From assembly GCA_021325235.1 (NCBI GenBank), contig JAJPHN010000034.1, positions 165,555 through 229,554 on the forward strand: 64,000 nt of DNA, read 5' to 3'. This stretch comes from Terriglobia bacterium (GTDB lineage: Bacteria; Acidobacteriota; Terriglobia; Bryobacterales; Bryobacteraceae). A program made the position numbers and the translations under genes. Of the stretch, positions 53,923 through 62,608 are shown one piece after another. Each line of letters begins with the position of its first letter. The stretch's first letter is position 1. A model generated the notes under the pieces. The model was not told the origin of the DNA. It was given only the letters and a program-made list of their open reading frames with translations, and searched no databases.

Positions 53923-54806
53923 TCGCTGCGCTTCTTTGGCTCGCGGCCATACCGCAGTCCAGCCTTGGCGAGTTGTCACATTGCATCGAGCAGCATAATC
54001 ACGCCTGCGTTGAAAAACAGCTTGCCAAACTTCCGCCCAATCCGTCCCCCGATCTGCTCGCAGAGGCTGCCCGCGGCTACATGCTGCTCGGCCGCAACGA
54101 GGAGGCCGTCAAAGCTGTCAACCGCGCGCTCGAACTAAGTCCCGATAACTTCGGCTATCTCATGGAGCAAGGCTGGCTCTACCAGCGCTCCGGTGATCAG
54201 CCGGCCGCGGTTCATTCGTTCTTGCTTGCGGCCCGTCTTAAACCCGATTCGCCAGACGTCTTCTACGAGCTCGGAATGAGTTTCTTCTTCGCTCACGAGT
54301 ACGAGCGGGCTGCGAAAAACTTCCGCCAATCGCTCAAGCTCAATCCGCAGAACGATCGCGCCGAATTTATGCTCGGCATCGTCGCCATCTGGAATGAAGA
54401 TCTCTCCGGCGCCGAAGCCTACTTCAAGCGCGCCATCGAGCTTCGCCCCGGCAACGCCGATTACGCGCTGCACTACGGAGTCCTGCTCGAAAAATTCAAT
54501 CAAACCGATCAGGCGCTCTCAGAAATACGCCGCGCCGAACAGCTCGATCCATCCAACCCGCTCACGCACATGCATCTCGGCCGGCTCTATCGAACCCAGG
54601 GCAAACTCGCCGAGGCCCAAAGCGAACTCGAGCGCGCCGTCAACCTGCGCCCGTCACTTTCGTCCGCCGTCTATCAGCTTGCAACCGTCTATCGTGAACG
54701 CGGCGAGCAGGAAAAAGCGCGCCAGGCTCTCGCCAGATTTCAGCAGCTCAGCGCCGCCGAAAAAGAGCAGCCCGAAGATCCGATCGACGCCGCTGTCAGC
54801 CACTGA
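53919..54806 (+). CDS. Secreted TPR-repeat protein
   Basis: The 295-residue protein starts with a short hydrophobic stretch (MIAALLWLAAIPQSS) that could act as an export signal, then about seven TPR units (AARGYMLLGRNEEAVKAVNR, VFYELGMSFFFAHEYERAAK, THMHLGRLYRTQGKLAEAQS). Probably a binding partner or scaffold for the receptor-associated complex. The gene overlaps the preceding TPR gene by four bases and converges with the GT2 gene across 12 bases. Confidence 0.85.
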   Translation: MIAALLWLAAIPQSSLGELSHCIEQHNHACVEKQLAKLPPNPSPDLLAEAARGYMLLGRNEEAVKAVNRALELSPDNFGYLMEQGWLYQRSGDQPAAVHSFLLAARLKPDSPDVFYELGMSFFFAHEYERAAKNFRQSLKLNPQNDRAEFMLGIVAIWNEDLSGAEAYFKRAIELRPGNADYALHYGVLLEKFNQTDQALSEIRRAEQLDPSNPLTHMHLGRLYRTQGKLAEAQSELERAVNLRPSLSSAVYQLATVYRERGEQEKARQALARFQQLSAAEKEQPEDPIDAAVSH

Positions 54807-54818
54807 AAAAGCCGCGTT

Positions 54819-55589
54819 CTATTCGCGCGACTCCGCCGCACTCACCGTGGCACGTTCATGCAGCACCGGCACCCGCCTGTATGATGCCTGCAGACTGCAG
54901 AACAAATTGAACTTCACGATGTACCAGAGCGCCGCGATACCGTCGCTCATTCCGATCTTCTTGCCTTCCTCGTAGGTGCGCCCGCGATACGAAATCGGCA
55001 CTTCGTATATCGCGCATTTCAGCTTCGCCGCCTTGGCCGTCACTTCAATCTCGAATCCAAAACCCGAGCTCGTAATGATCATATTGCGAATGATCTCGCC
55101 GCGAAACGCCTTGTAACCCGTTTCCACATCTGTCATGTTCACGTTCGTAAACAGGTTCGAAAGAAACGTCAGCCCCTTGTTCGCCAGGTAGTGGTAGAAA
55201 TACAAAACGCGGGAAGCTTTCCGCACCAGGAAACGCGATCCATATACGATATCCGCTTCCCCGCGCAGAATCGGTGCAATCACCTCCGGAATTTCATCCG
55301 GATCATATTCGAGATCCGCATCCTGCACAATCACGATGTCGCCCGTCGTGAGCGCCACGCCGGTCTTCACGGCTTCTGTCTTGCCTCGATTCCCGGCGTG
55401 ATGCGCAACCTTTACTCGCGGTTCGCGCCGCGCGAGCTCGTCAGCAATTCTGCCCGTATCGTCCTTCGAACTGTCATTCACAATCACCACTTCGAGCACA
55501 TGCGGCTGCATCAGTACTCGCCGCGCCACCGATAACAAGGTGGCCTGCTCGTTGTACGCGGGAATTACTACGGATAGGCAATCTTCCAT
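54819..55589 (-). CDS. GT2 family glycosyltransferase (dolichol-phosphate-mannose-synthase-like)
   Basis: The 256-residue protein has a GT-A fold with LSVVIPAYNEQATLLSVA, EVVIVNDSSKDDT, metal motif VIVQDADLEYDPDEIP and GYKAFRGEIIRNM. It lacks the C-terminal membrane pair of ArnC-type enzymes, so it resembles the soluble DPM1 class that makes polyprenyl-phosphate sugars for GT-C enzymes. Family members use GDP-mannose or UDP-glucose. Its start faces the membrane protein gene at 55633, which has GT-C character and may use its product. Confidence 0.9.
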   Translation of the reverse strand: MEDCLSVVIPAYNEQATLLSVARRVLMQPHVLEVVIVNDSSKDDTGRIADELARREPRVKVAHHAGNRGKTEAVKTGVALTTGDIVIVQDADLEYDPDEIPEVIAPILRGEADIVYGSRFLVRKASRVLYFYHYLANKGLTFLSNLFTNVNMTDVETGYKAFRGEIIRNMIITSSGFGFEIEVTAKAAKLKCAIYEVPISYRGRTYEEGKKIGMSDGIAALWYIVKFNLFCSLQASYRRVPVLHERATVSAAESRE

Positions 55590-55632
55590 TCGCTTGCCTC
55601 ATTTTAGAGCACTGCCACGTCCATTCCAACGA

Positions 55633-57225
55633 GTGACAAGGCGTCGTTTGTTACTTGCCCTCGGCTACTGGCTGTCATTGGTAGCCCTCCTCGCTCCCGT
55701 GTGGCTGTTCGCGTACTTTCCTTCCACCGACGGCCCTTCTCATCTCTTCAACGCTTACGTCTTCGCGAATTACTCACGCGTTCCCCTGTTTCAGCAGATC
55801 TTTCTGCTCCACGTCCCCAGCGCCGGTAATCTTACCGGCCACGCTCTCGCGATCTTTCTTCTCAAAATCGGAGTGCCCGGCGAAATTTGCGAAAAGCTCA
55901 TTGCCACGCTCGCCATCGCCGCACTCGCGCTCGCCTTCCGCTACGCAGTCACGGCATTTTCATCTGTTTCCGCTCTCGCGCCCTTTCTCGTTTTCCCGTT
56001 TCTCTACAACTGGCCCATGCAGATGGGCTTCTGGAGCTTCAGCCTCGGCGTCCCGTTCCTGTTCATCTCCGTCGGACTCTACTTCCGCTACCGTGGCCGC
56101 TGGCGTCCGTCATCGTTTCTCTATCTGCTGCTTGCTGCCGCCTGCGCCTACCTGAGCCATCCAATCGCCTGGGCCGTCTCCGCGCTCGTCATCGCTCTGC
56201 TTGCGCTCGGAATCGAAGGCCCGCAGCTGCGATTCCCGTACTCCCGCAAGCGCGCTCTCGTTGAAATTCTCGTCCCTCTCGCCGCGTTTCTCCCGTTCGC
56301 CCTTCCCAATTTCCTCTTCGCGGCAAAGAGCAGCTACCTCGAGTGGCAGCATGTTTCGTCTCTCGCTAAATGGCTCTGGCCGCTATATACCGATTCGCCG
56401 GTCCATCTGTTCCCGGCCGACGCCCACGCAGCGCGCCTGCTATTTCTCGTCATCGTCCTCGGTTCCTGTGCACACTTCCTCTCGAAACTACGCCGCCGCA
56501 ACCTCGCCATCGCCGACGTCCTGTTGCCGGCAGCTCTCGTCCTGCTCGGTCTCGGCCTCATCAGTCCCGTGCGCATCGGAGAAGGCACTTTCATCCAGGT
56601 CCGTCTGCTGCTCTTCGGCTTCCTGCTGTGCCTGGTCTGGCTCGGCGCCACTCTTCCACCTCGCGCACTCGCTCCGGCCGCTGCTCTCGCGCTGCTCTTT
56701 ACCGCCTGGCTGATACTCGTTCGTCTCCCCGCCTGGCGCACCACCAATCGCGAAATCGCCGCCTTCGTTCAACTCGCCCGCATCATCCCCGCCAACGCCT
56801 TGATCTGCCAGATCGATTTCATCCCGCAAAGCGAAACAGTGCTGCCCCTCAAGCACGTCGCCGATCTCCTCCCGGCTGAAAACTTCGTCGACGTGCGTGA
56901 TTACGAAGCTGGCCGCTCCATGTTCTGGACCCGCTTCCGCCCGGGCTACTTCTTTGACGAAAATTTCCGCTATCTCTCCGGCGATCGCAATTTCGAGGGT
57001 GCTCTCGACCGTTTCGAGCAGCGCACCGGCAAACACGTCGATTACATCGTTTTGACTGAATTCCAGCACGCGCCTCCTGCCGCCCTGCGAGCAGAATTGC
57101 CGGAGCGTTACAACGAATATCAGCTGGTAAGCGGGCAACTGCCCTGGCTGGCCATCTACAAACGCTCGAGCGCGCCGCTCCGCTTGCAAACAGCCGGCAA
57201 CGCGCATCCGTCCTCTCGATCGTGA
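55633..57225 (+). CDS. Polytopic membrane protein (GT-C-like, unassigned)
   Basis: The 530-residue protein has about ten to eleven membrane helices, then a periplasmic C-terminus from ~375 (RTTNREIAAFVQLARIIPAN to the end). An early loop after the first helix carries STDGPSHLFNAYVFA, which could be the acidic GT-C loop with D and H. The C-terminal region resembles the soluble domain of other lipid-linked sugar transferases in the cluster, but I cannot assign a family. Start uncertain: I chose a GTG at 55633 because an upstream frame would overlap the divergent GT2 gene, and no Shine-Dalgarno is seen. Confidence 0.7.
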   Translation: MTRRRLLLALGYWLSLVALLAPVWLFAYFPSTDGPSHLFNAYVFANYSRVPLFQQIFLLHVPSAGNLTGHALAIFLLKIGVPGEICEKLIATLAIAALALAFRYAVTAFSSVSALAPFLVFPFLYNWPMQMGFWSFSLGVPFLFISVGLYFRYRGRWRPSSFLYLLLAAACAYLSHPIAWAVSALVIALLALGIEGPQLRFPYSRKRALVEILVPLAAFLPFALPNFLFAAKSSYLEWQHVSSLAKWLWPLYTDSPVHLFPADAHAARLLFLVIVLGSCAHFLSKLRRRNLAIADVLLPAALVLLGLGLISPVRIGEGTFIQVRLLLFGFLLCLVWLGATLPPRALAPAAALALLFTAWLILVRLPAWRTTNREIAAFVQLARIIPANALICQIDFIPQSETVLPLKHVADLLPAENFVDVRDYEAGRSMFWTRFRPGYFFDENFRYLSGDRNFEGALDRFEQRTGKHVDYIVLTEFQHAPPAALRAELPERYNEYQLVSGQLPWLAIYKRSSAPLRLQTAGNAHPSSRS

Positions 57226-57289
57226 GTCTTCAACATCAGCCAGCTCGCCTGAAAACCCAACGCGATAGACTCATCTTCGACGAATCTTT

Positions 57290-58723
57290 ATGCAACGACC
57301 CTCGTTGAACCGCAAGACCGCCGCCTGGGGTGTCATCGCCCTCGCGCTGGCTGCCGGCATCGGAAAACTTGCCGCGCAAGGACCTGCTGCACGCACGGCG
57401 CAGGCTTTATTCGACGCTCTCGATTCGAACCACGACGGCAGCCTTACGCAAGCCGAAATCGAATCGGGCTTCGATTCCTGGTTTAAAGAATGGAACGCGA
57501 CCAACGATGGGCGCCTCACCCGCGATCAGATCGACGCCGGGCTGAGCAAGATCGTGCCCGGCCTGCCACCCGCCAAACCCGGCCAGGGAAACACGTTTAA
57601 CGCGCAGGGCAACTCAACTCCGATGACCGCGCCGCAAGCCTCTGTCGACGCGATGATGGCCGCTCTGCCCACCACGCCCGGCGCCAAGCCGCTTCGTCCG
57701 CGCAAGGTACTTGTCCTCGCCCATACCGGCCCCGGTGGTTTCGTACACGCCTCGATTCCGCTCACCGCCAAGACGGTCGAAGCGCTCGGCAATCGCGGCG
57801 GCCTCTGGACGACGACAGTCACCTATAACGCCGCCGATATCAATACCGAAAACTTGAAGCAATACGACGCCATCTTCCTCGACAGCACCACCGCCTGCTT
57901 TCTCGACGATCCCGATCCGTCCGTCACCGCCGCCCGTCGCGCGGCCTTTCTCGATTTCGTCCGCAGCGGCAAGGGCATCGCCGGCATCCACGCCGCCTCC
58001 GACGCCTATCACACCGATTGCATCGCCGCCGAGAAAGCCGCGGGGAACGGCAGCACTGGTCCGAACTTCGCCGCCGCATTCCTGTCGGCTCAACTCTTAG
58101 CCGCCGGCGATAAGAATCACAACGACGCCCTCACCCGCGACGAGTGGAACGCCATCGGCCACGAGTGGTTCCAGAAACTGGACGCCAATAAGAGCGGCAA
58201 AGTCGAGCGCGCTTACTTCGTCTCGCATTTTAGTTCGCTGCTGCCGCCGCCAAGCCCGCGCGCTGGGGGTGAAGCGAAGCCCGTACTGCAGTGGCCCGAT
58301 TACAACAAGCTGATCGGCGGTTACTTCAAATTCCACTGGTCCGATCCCCAGCTCATCTACGTGAAAATCGACGATCCGAACAGCCCGCTGAACGCCATGT
58401 TCCACGGCAAAGAGTTCGAAATTCGCGACGAAACCTACACCTTCGCGCAGGATTCGTTCTCACGCAAAAATGTTCACGTGCTGACCAGCATCGATTACGA
58501 CAAAATGAGCCCGCAGGATAAAGCCAAGGAAGCCAATCCGCGCACCGATCACGATTACGCCCTGAGCTACATCCGCCGCGAGGGCGACGGACGCGTTTTC
58601 TACGAAGCGCATGGACACGCCGATCGCGTCTACACCATGACCCCGATGCTCGAACACATTCGCGCCGGCATCCAGTACGCTCTCGGCGATCTCAAGGCCG
58701 ACGACAGCCCGTCCGAAAAGTAA
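57290..58723 (+). CDS. ThuA-domain protein with EF-hands inside and before the domain
   Basis: The 477-residue protein has a signal-like N-terminus (TAAWGVIALALAAGIGKLAAQ). An EF-hand pair follows, with loops DSNHDGSLTQAE (45-56) and NATNDGRLTRDQ (69-80; Asn in the first position). The ThuA (trehalose-utilisation-like, glutamine-amidotransferase fold) domain begins ~138 (KVLVLAHTGPGGFVHASIPLT) and is interrupted after GKGIAGIHAASDAYHTD by ~95 residues holding a second EF-hand pair (DKNHNDALTRDE 274-285, with an irregular middle; DANKSGKVERAY 298-309). ThuA resumes at WPDYNKLIGGYFKFHW. ThuA proteins may act on sugars or as isomerases. Calcium is the likely ligand of the EF-hands. Confidence 0.87.
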   Translation: MQRPSLNRKTAAWGVIALALAAGIGKLAAQGPAARTAQALFDALDSNHDGSLTQAEIESGFDSWFKEWNATNDGRLTRDQIDAGLSKIVPGLPPAKPGQGNTFNAQGNSTPMTAPQASVDAMMAALPTTPGAKPLRPRKVLVLAHTGPGGFVHASIPLTAKTVEALGNRGGLWTTTVTYNAADINTENLKQYDAIFLDSTTACFLDDPDPSVTAARRAAFLDFVRSGKGIAGIHAASDAYHTDCIAAEKAAGNGSTGPNFAAAFLSAQLLAAGDKNHNDALTRDEWNAIGHEWFQKLDANKSGKVERAYFVSHFSSLLPPPSPRAGGEAKPVLQWPDYNKLIGGYFKFHWSDPQLIYVKIDDPNSPLNAMFHGKEFEIRDETYTFAQDSFSRKNVHVLTSIDYDKMSPQDKAKEANPRTDHDYALSYIRREGDGRVFYEAHGHADRVYTMTPMLEHIRAGIQYALGDLKADDSPSEK

Positions 58724-58731
58724 TTTAAGTT

Positions 58732-58756
58732 GCGGGCAGGACCTCAGCCTGCCCGC
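58732..58756. terminator. Hairpin between two convergent genes
   Basis: GCGGGCAGG (58732-58740) pairs perfectly with CCTGCCCGC (58748-58756) around a 7-base loop. It lies just after the ThuA stop and overlaps the last codons of the spherulin-like gene on the other strand. There is no long T-run on either side, so it may slow or end transcription less tightly than a classic terminator. Confidence 0.5.
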
Positions 58757-59679
58757 CGCTTCTTCAGCCGTCCGCAGCTCAGCGCGGCCGCTCCGCCCAG
58801 CAGCAGCATTCCCGAGCTAAACGGCTCCGCCACGGGACTCGCCACAGCATTTACTTCTTCCTGCCAGTACGAGGGCAGCTGCCCATACGGATTGCCGTTG
58901 TTGGCACCCTGATCCGTGATGTAAATCTGCCCCGCGTTCAGTTGCTCCGCTCGGCGCAGATCGCTTATCATCTCGCTCGCTGCCGGCACATCGAAAACAA
59001 TATTCTCGAAGTGGCTCCTGCCGTAGGACAGGAACCAGTTCAAGCCGTACGGATAATTATTGAACCCGGCCTGTCCCGGCGGCGCTGTATTCGGACCTTC
59101 GAAGATATCGATCACATCCGCCGTGGAAAGATAAGCCGCGGGCGCAACACCGTTCAGAAACGGCTGCCCCGGATTCGACGCCACCAGGTAAGCGGGGTTC
59201 AAGCCCTTCACGTACGAATTGAGCGATGTGTAGTACGCGAGCGTTCCCGGCAGCAGATTCACGTCATCGAAAAAGATGCCGTTGATCAGTTTTCCGTATT
59301 GGCTGATGTACGTCGAAACATTCGCTTCCACCGTGCTCAGCGGAATCGATGTATACCCGGTATCGACATACGCAATCACCTTTCCGCCCGCTTGCTCCAG
59401 CCCCGTCATCGCCGCCACGTAATTCGGATCCGGTGGCCCCGGCACGGGTCCGCTGTTCGGATTCAAAATCGCCGTAATCGACGCCTTGCTGGCCGCTGCC
59501 GCCATATCCGCCCAGCCGTCGCCCACACCGTTCGGCCCTCCTGTGCCCGGATAAAAATACGCCGGCACAATGATTCCTACGCTCGAAGCCGGTCCAACCA
59601 ACGGCAGCGACAAAAGAGCCGCCGCGGCAATTCCAATCGAAGCTAAACGCCCGGAGAAATGGAACATAGACCGCATCAT
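58744..59679 (-). CDS. Spherulin-4-like secreted protein with PEP-CTERM-like tail
   Basis: The 311-residue protein has a signal peptide (SIGIAAAALLSLPLVGPASS) and a spherulation-specific family 4 TIM-barrel-like domain: VGIIVPAYFYPGTGGPNGVG, AGGKVIAYVDTGYTSIPL, ISQYGKLINGIFFDDVNLLP, DVIDIFEGPNTAPPG. The C-terminus ends VAEPFSSGMLLLGGAAAL followed by a basic cluster (KKRRAG), a PEP-CTERM-type tripartite sorting signal with Ala for the first Pro. The domain is related to galactosaminogalactan or polysaccharide hydrolases. It is divergent from the GH18 gene across 40 bases. Confidence 0.87.
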   Translation of the reverse strand: MMRSMFHFSGRLASIGIAAAALLSLPLVGPASSVGIIVPAYFYPGTGGPNGVGDGWADMAAAASKASITAILNPNSGPVPGPPDPNYVAAMTGLEQAGGKVIAYVDTGYTSIPLSTVEANVSTYISQYGKLINGIFFDDVNLLPGTLAYYTSLNSYVKGLNPAYLVASNPGQPFLNGVAPAAYLSTADVIDIFEGPNTAPPGQAGFNNYPYGLNWFLSYGRSHFENIVFDVPAASEMISDLRRAEQLNAGQIYITDQGANNGNPYGQLPSYWQEEVNAVASPVAEPFSSGMLLLGGAAALSCGRLKKRRAG

Positions 59680-59699
59680 GTCACAGATTCAGGGCGAAT

Positions 59700-59719
59700 C
59701 GATACTATAGACCTTCATC
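59700..59719 (+). promoter_or_regulatory. Promoter in the spherulin/GH18 divergent gap
   Basis: TACTAT at 59703-59708 is a plausible -10 for the GH18 gene. Transcription from about 59714 would leave a leader of about five bases before the ATG at 59720. A TGTCAC near 59680 could be a weak -35. Confidence 0.4.
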
Positions 59720-61816
59720 ATGCGAACCGTCCTTGCGTGTCTCGTCGGCCTTGTATCGCTGAATGCTTACTCCTCCGTTCCAACCTTCCGCTACGCCACC
59801 GCAGGTGCCGCGCTCACGCTGGTTGGCGGCGCTCCTTCAAACGGCGGGACAACCACCATCCCCACGGTCGTGGTTCCCATCTCTCTCTCCTTCGAATCCG
59901 CCCAACGCGCCGTCGCCTCATCCGTTCTCGATGCCACTACCGATGTTCCGCACCTCATCCATTCCCCCGTTTTCGGCGCCTTCGATTTCCCGAGCGGCAA
60001 AACGCAGTACGCCGATGCCCTTCTGCGCAGCACCTTCGCGGCACCCGCCAACTGGCACACCGTGCTCTCCAAACCGGCCGTCGCTCCCACCGTCATCGTT
60101 CGCATTCCGCCCGCCTACGGCTACCTCTTGCTTTCCAAAAGAACGGGCCGCTCCATCGGAATCGCCGACCTCTGGTTTGTGCAGCGCGAAATTTTCAAAC
60201 AGGTTCCACCCAAAGACGGCACGCTCTTCCTGCTGCTGACCCACAACACCGCCTTTTACGCCGAAAGCGACGCCACCATCTGCTGTACTTTCGGCACGCA
60301 GGGAACCGACTCGTCCACCGGCAACTCGTTTGTCCTCGCCTCGTATCTCGAACAGGCGCCGTCGATTGTGCGGGAAGCCGACGTGCAGCCCGTCACCGAA
60401 CATCTCGCCGAATTTCTCTACGATCCTCTGCACGATCCGCTTCGTCCGCAAGAGTCGAAATCCGCCCGGCCCGGCAATACACTCCCGGCCTGGATGCGTC
60501 CGCCCTCCATGCGCCCCGGCGATCAGGGACGCTGCGGCGGAAGCGGCATCGCCACTCCCTACTTTCTGCTCGAGCCCACCGATATCAATCCCAAAAACAA
60601 TTTCCCATTCTCGGAACCGTTCGTCGCGCGCGTCGACAACGCCAGCTACCACCTGCAGAACGTCGCGCTTCTGCCCTGGTATCTGGGAGCTTCTCCCAAA
60701 CTGTCAAACAGCTTCAGCTTTCCCGACCGACATGCGCTGACCGAAGCCGCCAAACCGTGTCCGTCGGGCCCGTTCTACTCCACCGCCGCTCCGTCCGCCC
60801 CCATTGCGCCGTCCGCCACGCCCGCGCCGCAGAACCAGCCTCCCAACGGCCACAAACTCATCGGCTACTGGACGGGACGCGGCCCGCGCGGATCTGTTTT
60901 CCCCTTACGCGAAATTCCGCCGCAGTGGGACATCATCCTGGTCGCCTTCGCCTCGCCTGCTAAAGACGCGCCCGAAGGCACTCTGCGCTTTCAGGCGCCC
61001 TCCGGCATCAACGCCGCGCAGCTCAAATCCGATATCGCCTACTTAAAGAGCCGCGGCAAGACGATCATGATCTCGCTCGGCGGCGGCGGCGAATACTTCA
61101 CCCTCGCCGACGCGAAACACATCTCGAACTTCGTCTCTTCCGTCGCGCAGATCGTGAGCGAGTATCAGTTCGAAGGCGTCGATATCGACTTCGAAACGCC
61201 CTCGCTGGTCATCGACCCCGGCGACACCGATTTTCGCCACCCCACGACGCCGTCCATCGTGAACCTCATCGCCGGGCTGCGCCAGCTGCGCGAGCGTTTC
61301 GGCCCTGGCTTCAAAATCAGCCTCGTGCCCGAAGGCCCGCAGATCCCAGCTGGCTATCCCACCTACGGCGGCCAGTTCGGCTCCTATCTGCCGCTGGTCT
61401 ACGCGCTCCGCGATATCCTCACGTTCGTCGACGTCCAGGACTACAACACTCCTCCGCTGCAGGGCCTCGACGGCGAGATCTATCAGGCCGGCAGCGTCGA
61501 TTACCACGCCGCCATGACCGAGCTTCTGCTGCGCGGTTTCCCCGTGGGACGCGATGGAGGCAAAGTGTTCCCCGGACTGCCTGCCGATAAGGTCGCCATC
61601 GGCTTCCTCACCGGAGACGCAACGCCCGAAATCGTCAGCCAGGCTCTCGCGTACGTGATCACCGGCAAAGCACCGGCCGGCGCAAGCTATCGCCTGCAGC
61701 AGTACGGTGGTTATCCGCACATGATCGGCGCGATGTTCTGGACCATCGACGACGATCGTATCGAAGACTTCCGCTTCTCAAACGTCATCGGCCCACAGCT
61801 TCACTCCTTACGCTGA
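59720..61816 (+). CDS. GH18 glycosidase with long N-terminal domain of unknown type
   Basis: The 698-residue protein has a signal peptide (MRTVLACLVGLVSLNAYSS), an unassigned N-terminal domain (~20-345), a Pro-rich linker (~355-378) and a C-terminal GH18 barrel from ~379 (NGHKLIGYWTG). The barrel has TIMISLGGGGEYF and the catalytic motif GVDIDFE, with D488, D490 and the acid/base E492. GH18 enzymes cleave chitin or GlcNAc-containing glycans. The N-terminal region (SYLEQAPSIVREADVQPVTE, LLTHNTAFYAESDATICC) does not match a carbohydrate-binding module I know. The start is near-leaderless at 59720. It converges with the PIG-L deacetylase and overlaps it by 16 bases. Confidence 0.87.
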   Translation: MRTVLACLVGLVSLNAYSSVPTFRYATAGAALTLVGGAPSNGGTTTIPTVVVPISLSFESAQRAVASSVLDATTDVPHLIHSPVFGAFDFPSGKTQYADALLRSTFAAPANWHTVLSKPAVAPTVIVRIPPAYGYLLLSKRTGRSIGIADLWFVQREIFKQVPPKDGTLFLLLTHNTAFYAESDATICCTFGTQGTDSSTGNSFVLASYLEQAPSIVREADVQPVTEHLAEFLYDPLHDPLRPQESKSARPGNTLPAWMRPPSMRPGDQGRCGGSGIATPYFLLEPTDINPKNNFPFSEPFVARVDNASYHLQNVALLPWYLGASPKLSNSFSFPDRHALTEAAKPCPSGPFYSTAAPSAPIAPSATPAPQNQPPNGHKLIGYWTGRGPRGSVFPLREIPPQWDIILVAFASPAKDAPEGTLRFQAPSGINAAQLKSDIAYLKSRGKTIMISLGGGGEYFTLADAKHISNFVSSVAQIVSEYQFEGVDIDFETPSLVIDPGDTDFRHPTTPSIVNLIAGLRQLRERFGPGFKISLVPEGPQIPAGYPTYGGQFGSYLPLVYALRDILTFVDVQDYNTPPLQGLDGEIYQAGSVDYHAAMTELLLRGFPVGRDGGKVFPGLPADKVAIGFLTGDATPEIVSQALAYVITGKAPAGASYRLQQYGGYPHMIGAMFWTIDDDRIEDFRFSNVIGPQLHSLR

Positions 61817-62592
61817 GCGCCGCCCGGATCGTGCGGCAGAAACGCCGTAAGGATTCGCTGCAATAGCGGGTCGCAGGGGTAAGGATGCACCGTGTACTGC
61901 CGGAAGCCTTCGCCCAGCGCGACGCCCGCGCGTTCTCCGGCGGCGCGCGTCCAGCTCTCCATCTCGGCCAGGTAATCGTCCATCCCGTGCTGCTGTTTCA
62001 GCCACGCACGCTGGCTTTCGTGCTTTGCCAGCATCTCTTTCTTGGTTTCAAACGAAGACGAAACGTCGACCGTAAAATCGGCCTTCACGAACGCGCCGCT
62101 GCGATCCCTCTGCGCGATCGGATCAACAAAATACAAGTACGGAATCGCGGTGAGCGGCTTTTCGCCGCCCGGCGTGCGGTAATTCGGAACCGCCGCCGCA
62201 AAGCACGCATCCCGCACCAGTTCACTCGTCGCTTCGTGATCGCAAAGATAGTCGCTCGGTGCAGCAGTCAGCACAATGTCCGGCCGCAGTTCGCGCAGCA
62301 GGCCTGTCACGCGCCGCCGCGAAGCATCGTCATTGAAAATCGCCAGGTCTCCAAACCCGGCACAACGATACTGGGCCCCGATCCGATCCGCCGCGGCTCT
62401 TGCCTCTTGCGCTCGCACGCTTGCGATTTCCCGCGCCTCGAGCGTCGCCGATCCGCAATCGCCCGCTGTCATGGTGACAATGGTGATGCGCTCTCCCAGC
62501 CTCGCCAGAATCGCCAGCGTACCCCCGGCAAGAATCTCCGCATCGTCGGGATGCGCGTGAATACAGACGATGTGATGCGGCCCTGGGTTCAC
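61801..62592 (-). CDS. PIG-L family deacetylase
   Basis: The 263-residue protein has the PIG-L/LmbE zinc motif AHPDDAEI (H14, D17 with D16) and the second motif DHEATSELVRDA with the zinc His. Family members remove N-acetyl from GlcNAc-type substrates (BshB, MshB, GlcNAc-PI). No signal peptide is seen. It may complement the GH18 enzyme by deacetylating released GlcNAc units; that pairing is inferred from position, since the genes are convergent, not cotranscribed. It lies 16 bases downstream of an aldo/keto reductase on the same strand. Confidence 0.9.
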   Translation of the reverse strand: MNPGPHHIVCIHAHPDDAEILAGGTLAILARLGERITIVTMTAGDCGSATLEAREIASVRAQEARAAADRIGAQYRCAGFGDLAIFNDDASRRRVTGLLRELRPDIVLTAAPSDYLCDHEATSELVRDACFAAAVPNYRTPGGEKPLTAIPYLYFVDPIAQRDRSGAFVKADFTVDVSSSFETKKEMLAKHESQRAWLKQQHGMDDYLAEMESWTRAAGERAGVALGEGFRQYTVHPYPCDPLLQRILTAFLPHDPGGAQRKE

Positions 62593-62608
62593 GTCCGAGG
62601 CGCAGTGT

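Noticed and set aside
59659..60963. Plus-strand frame of 434 codons overlapping the GH18 gene
   Set aside because: Arg/Ser/Pro-rich, out of frame with the GH18 catalytic motif and signal peptide.
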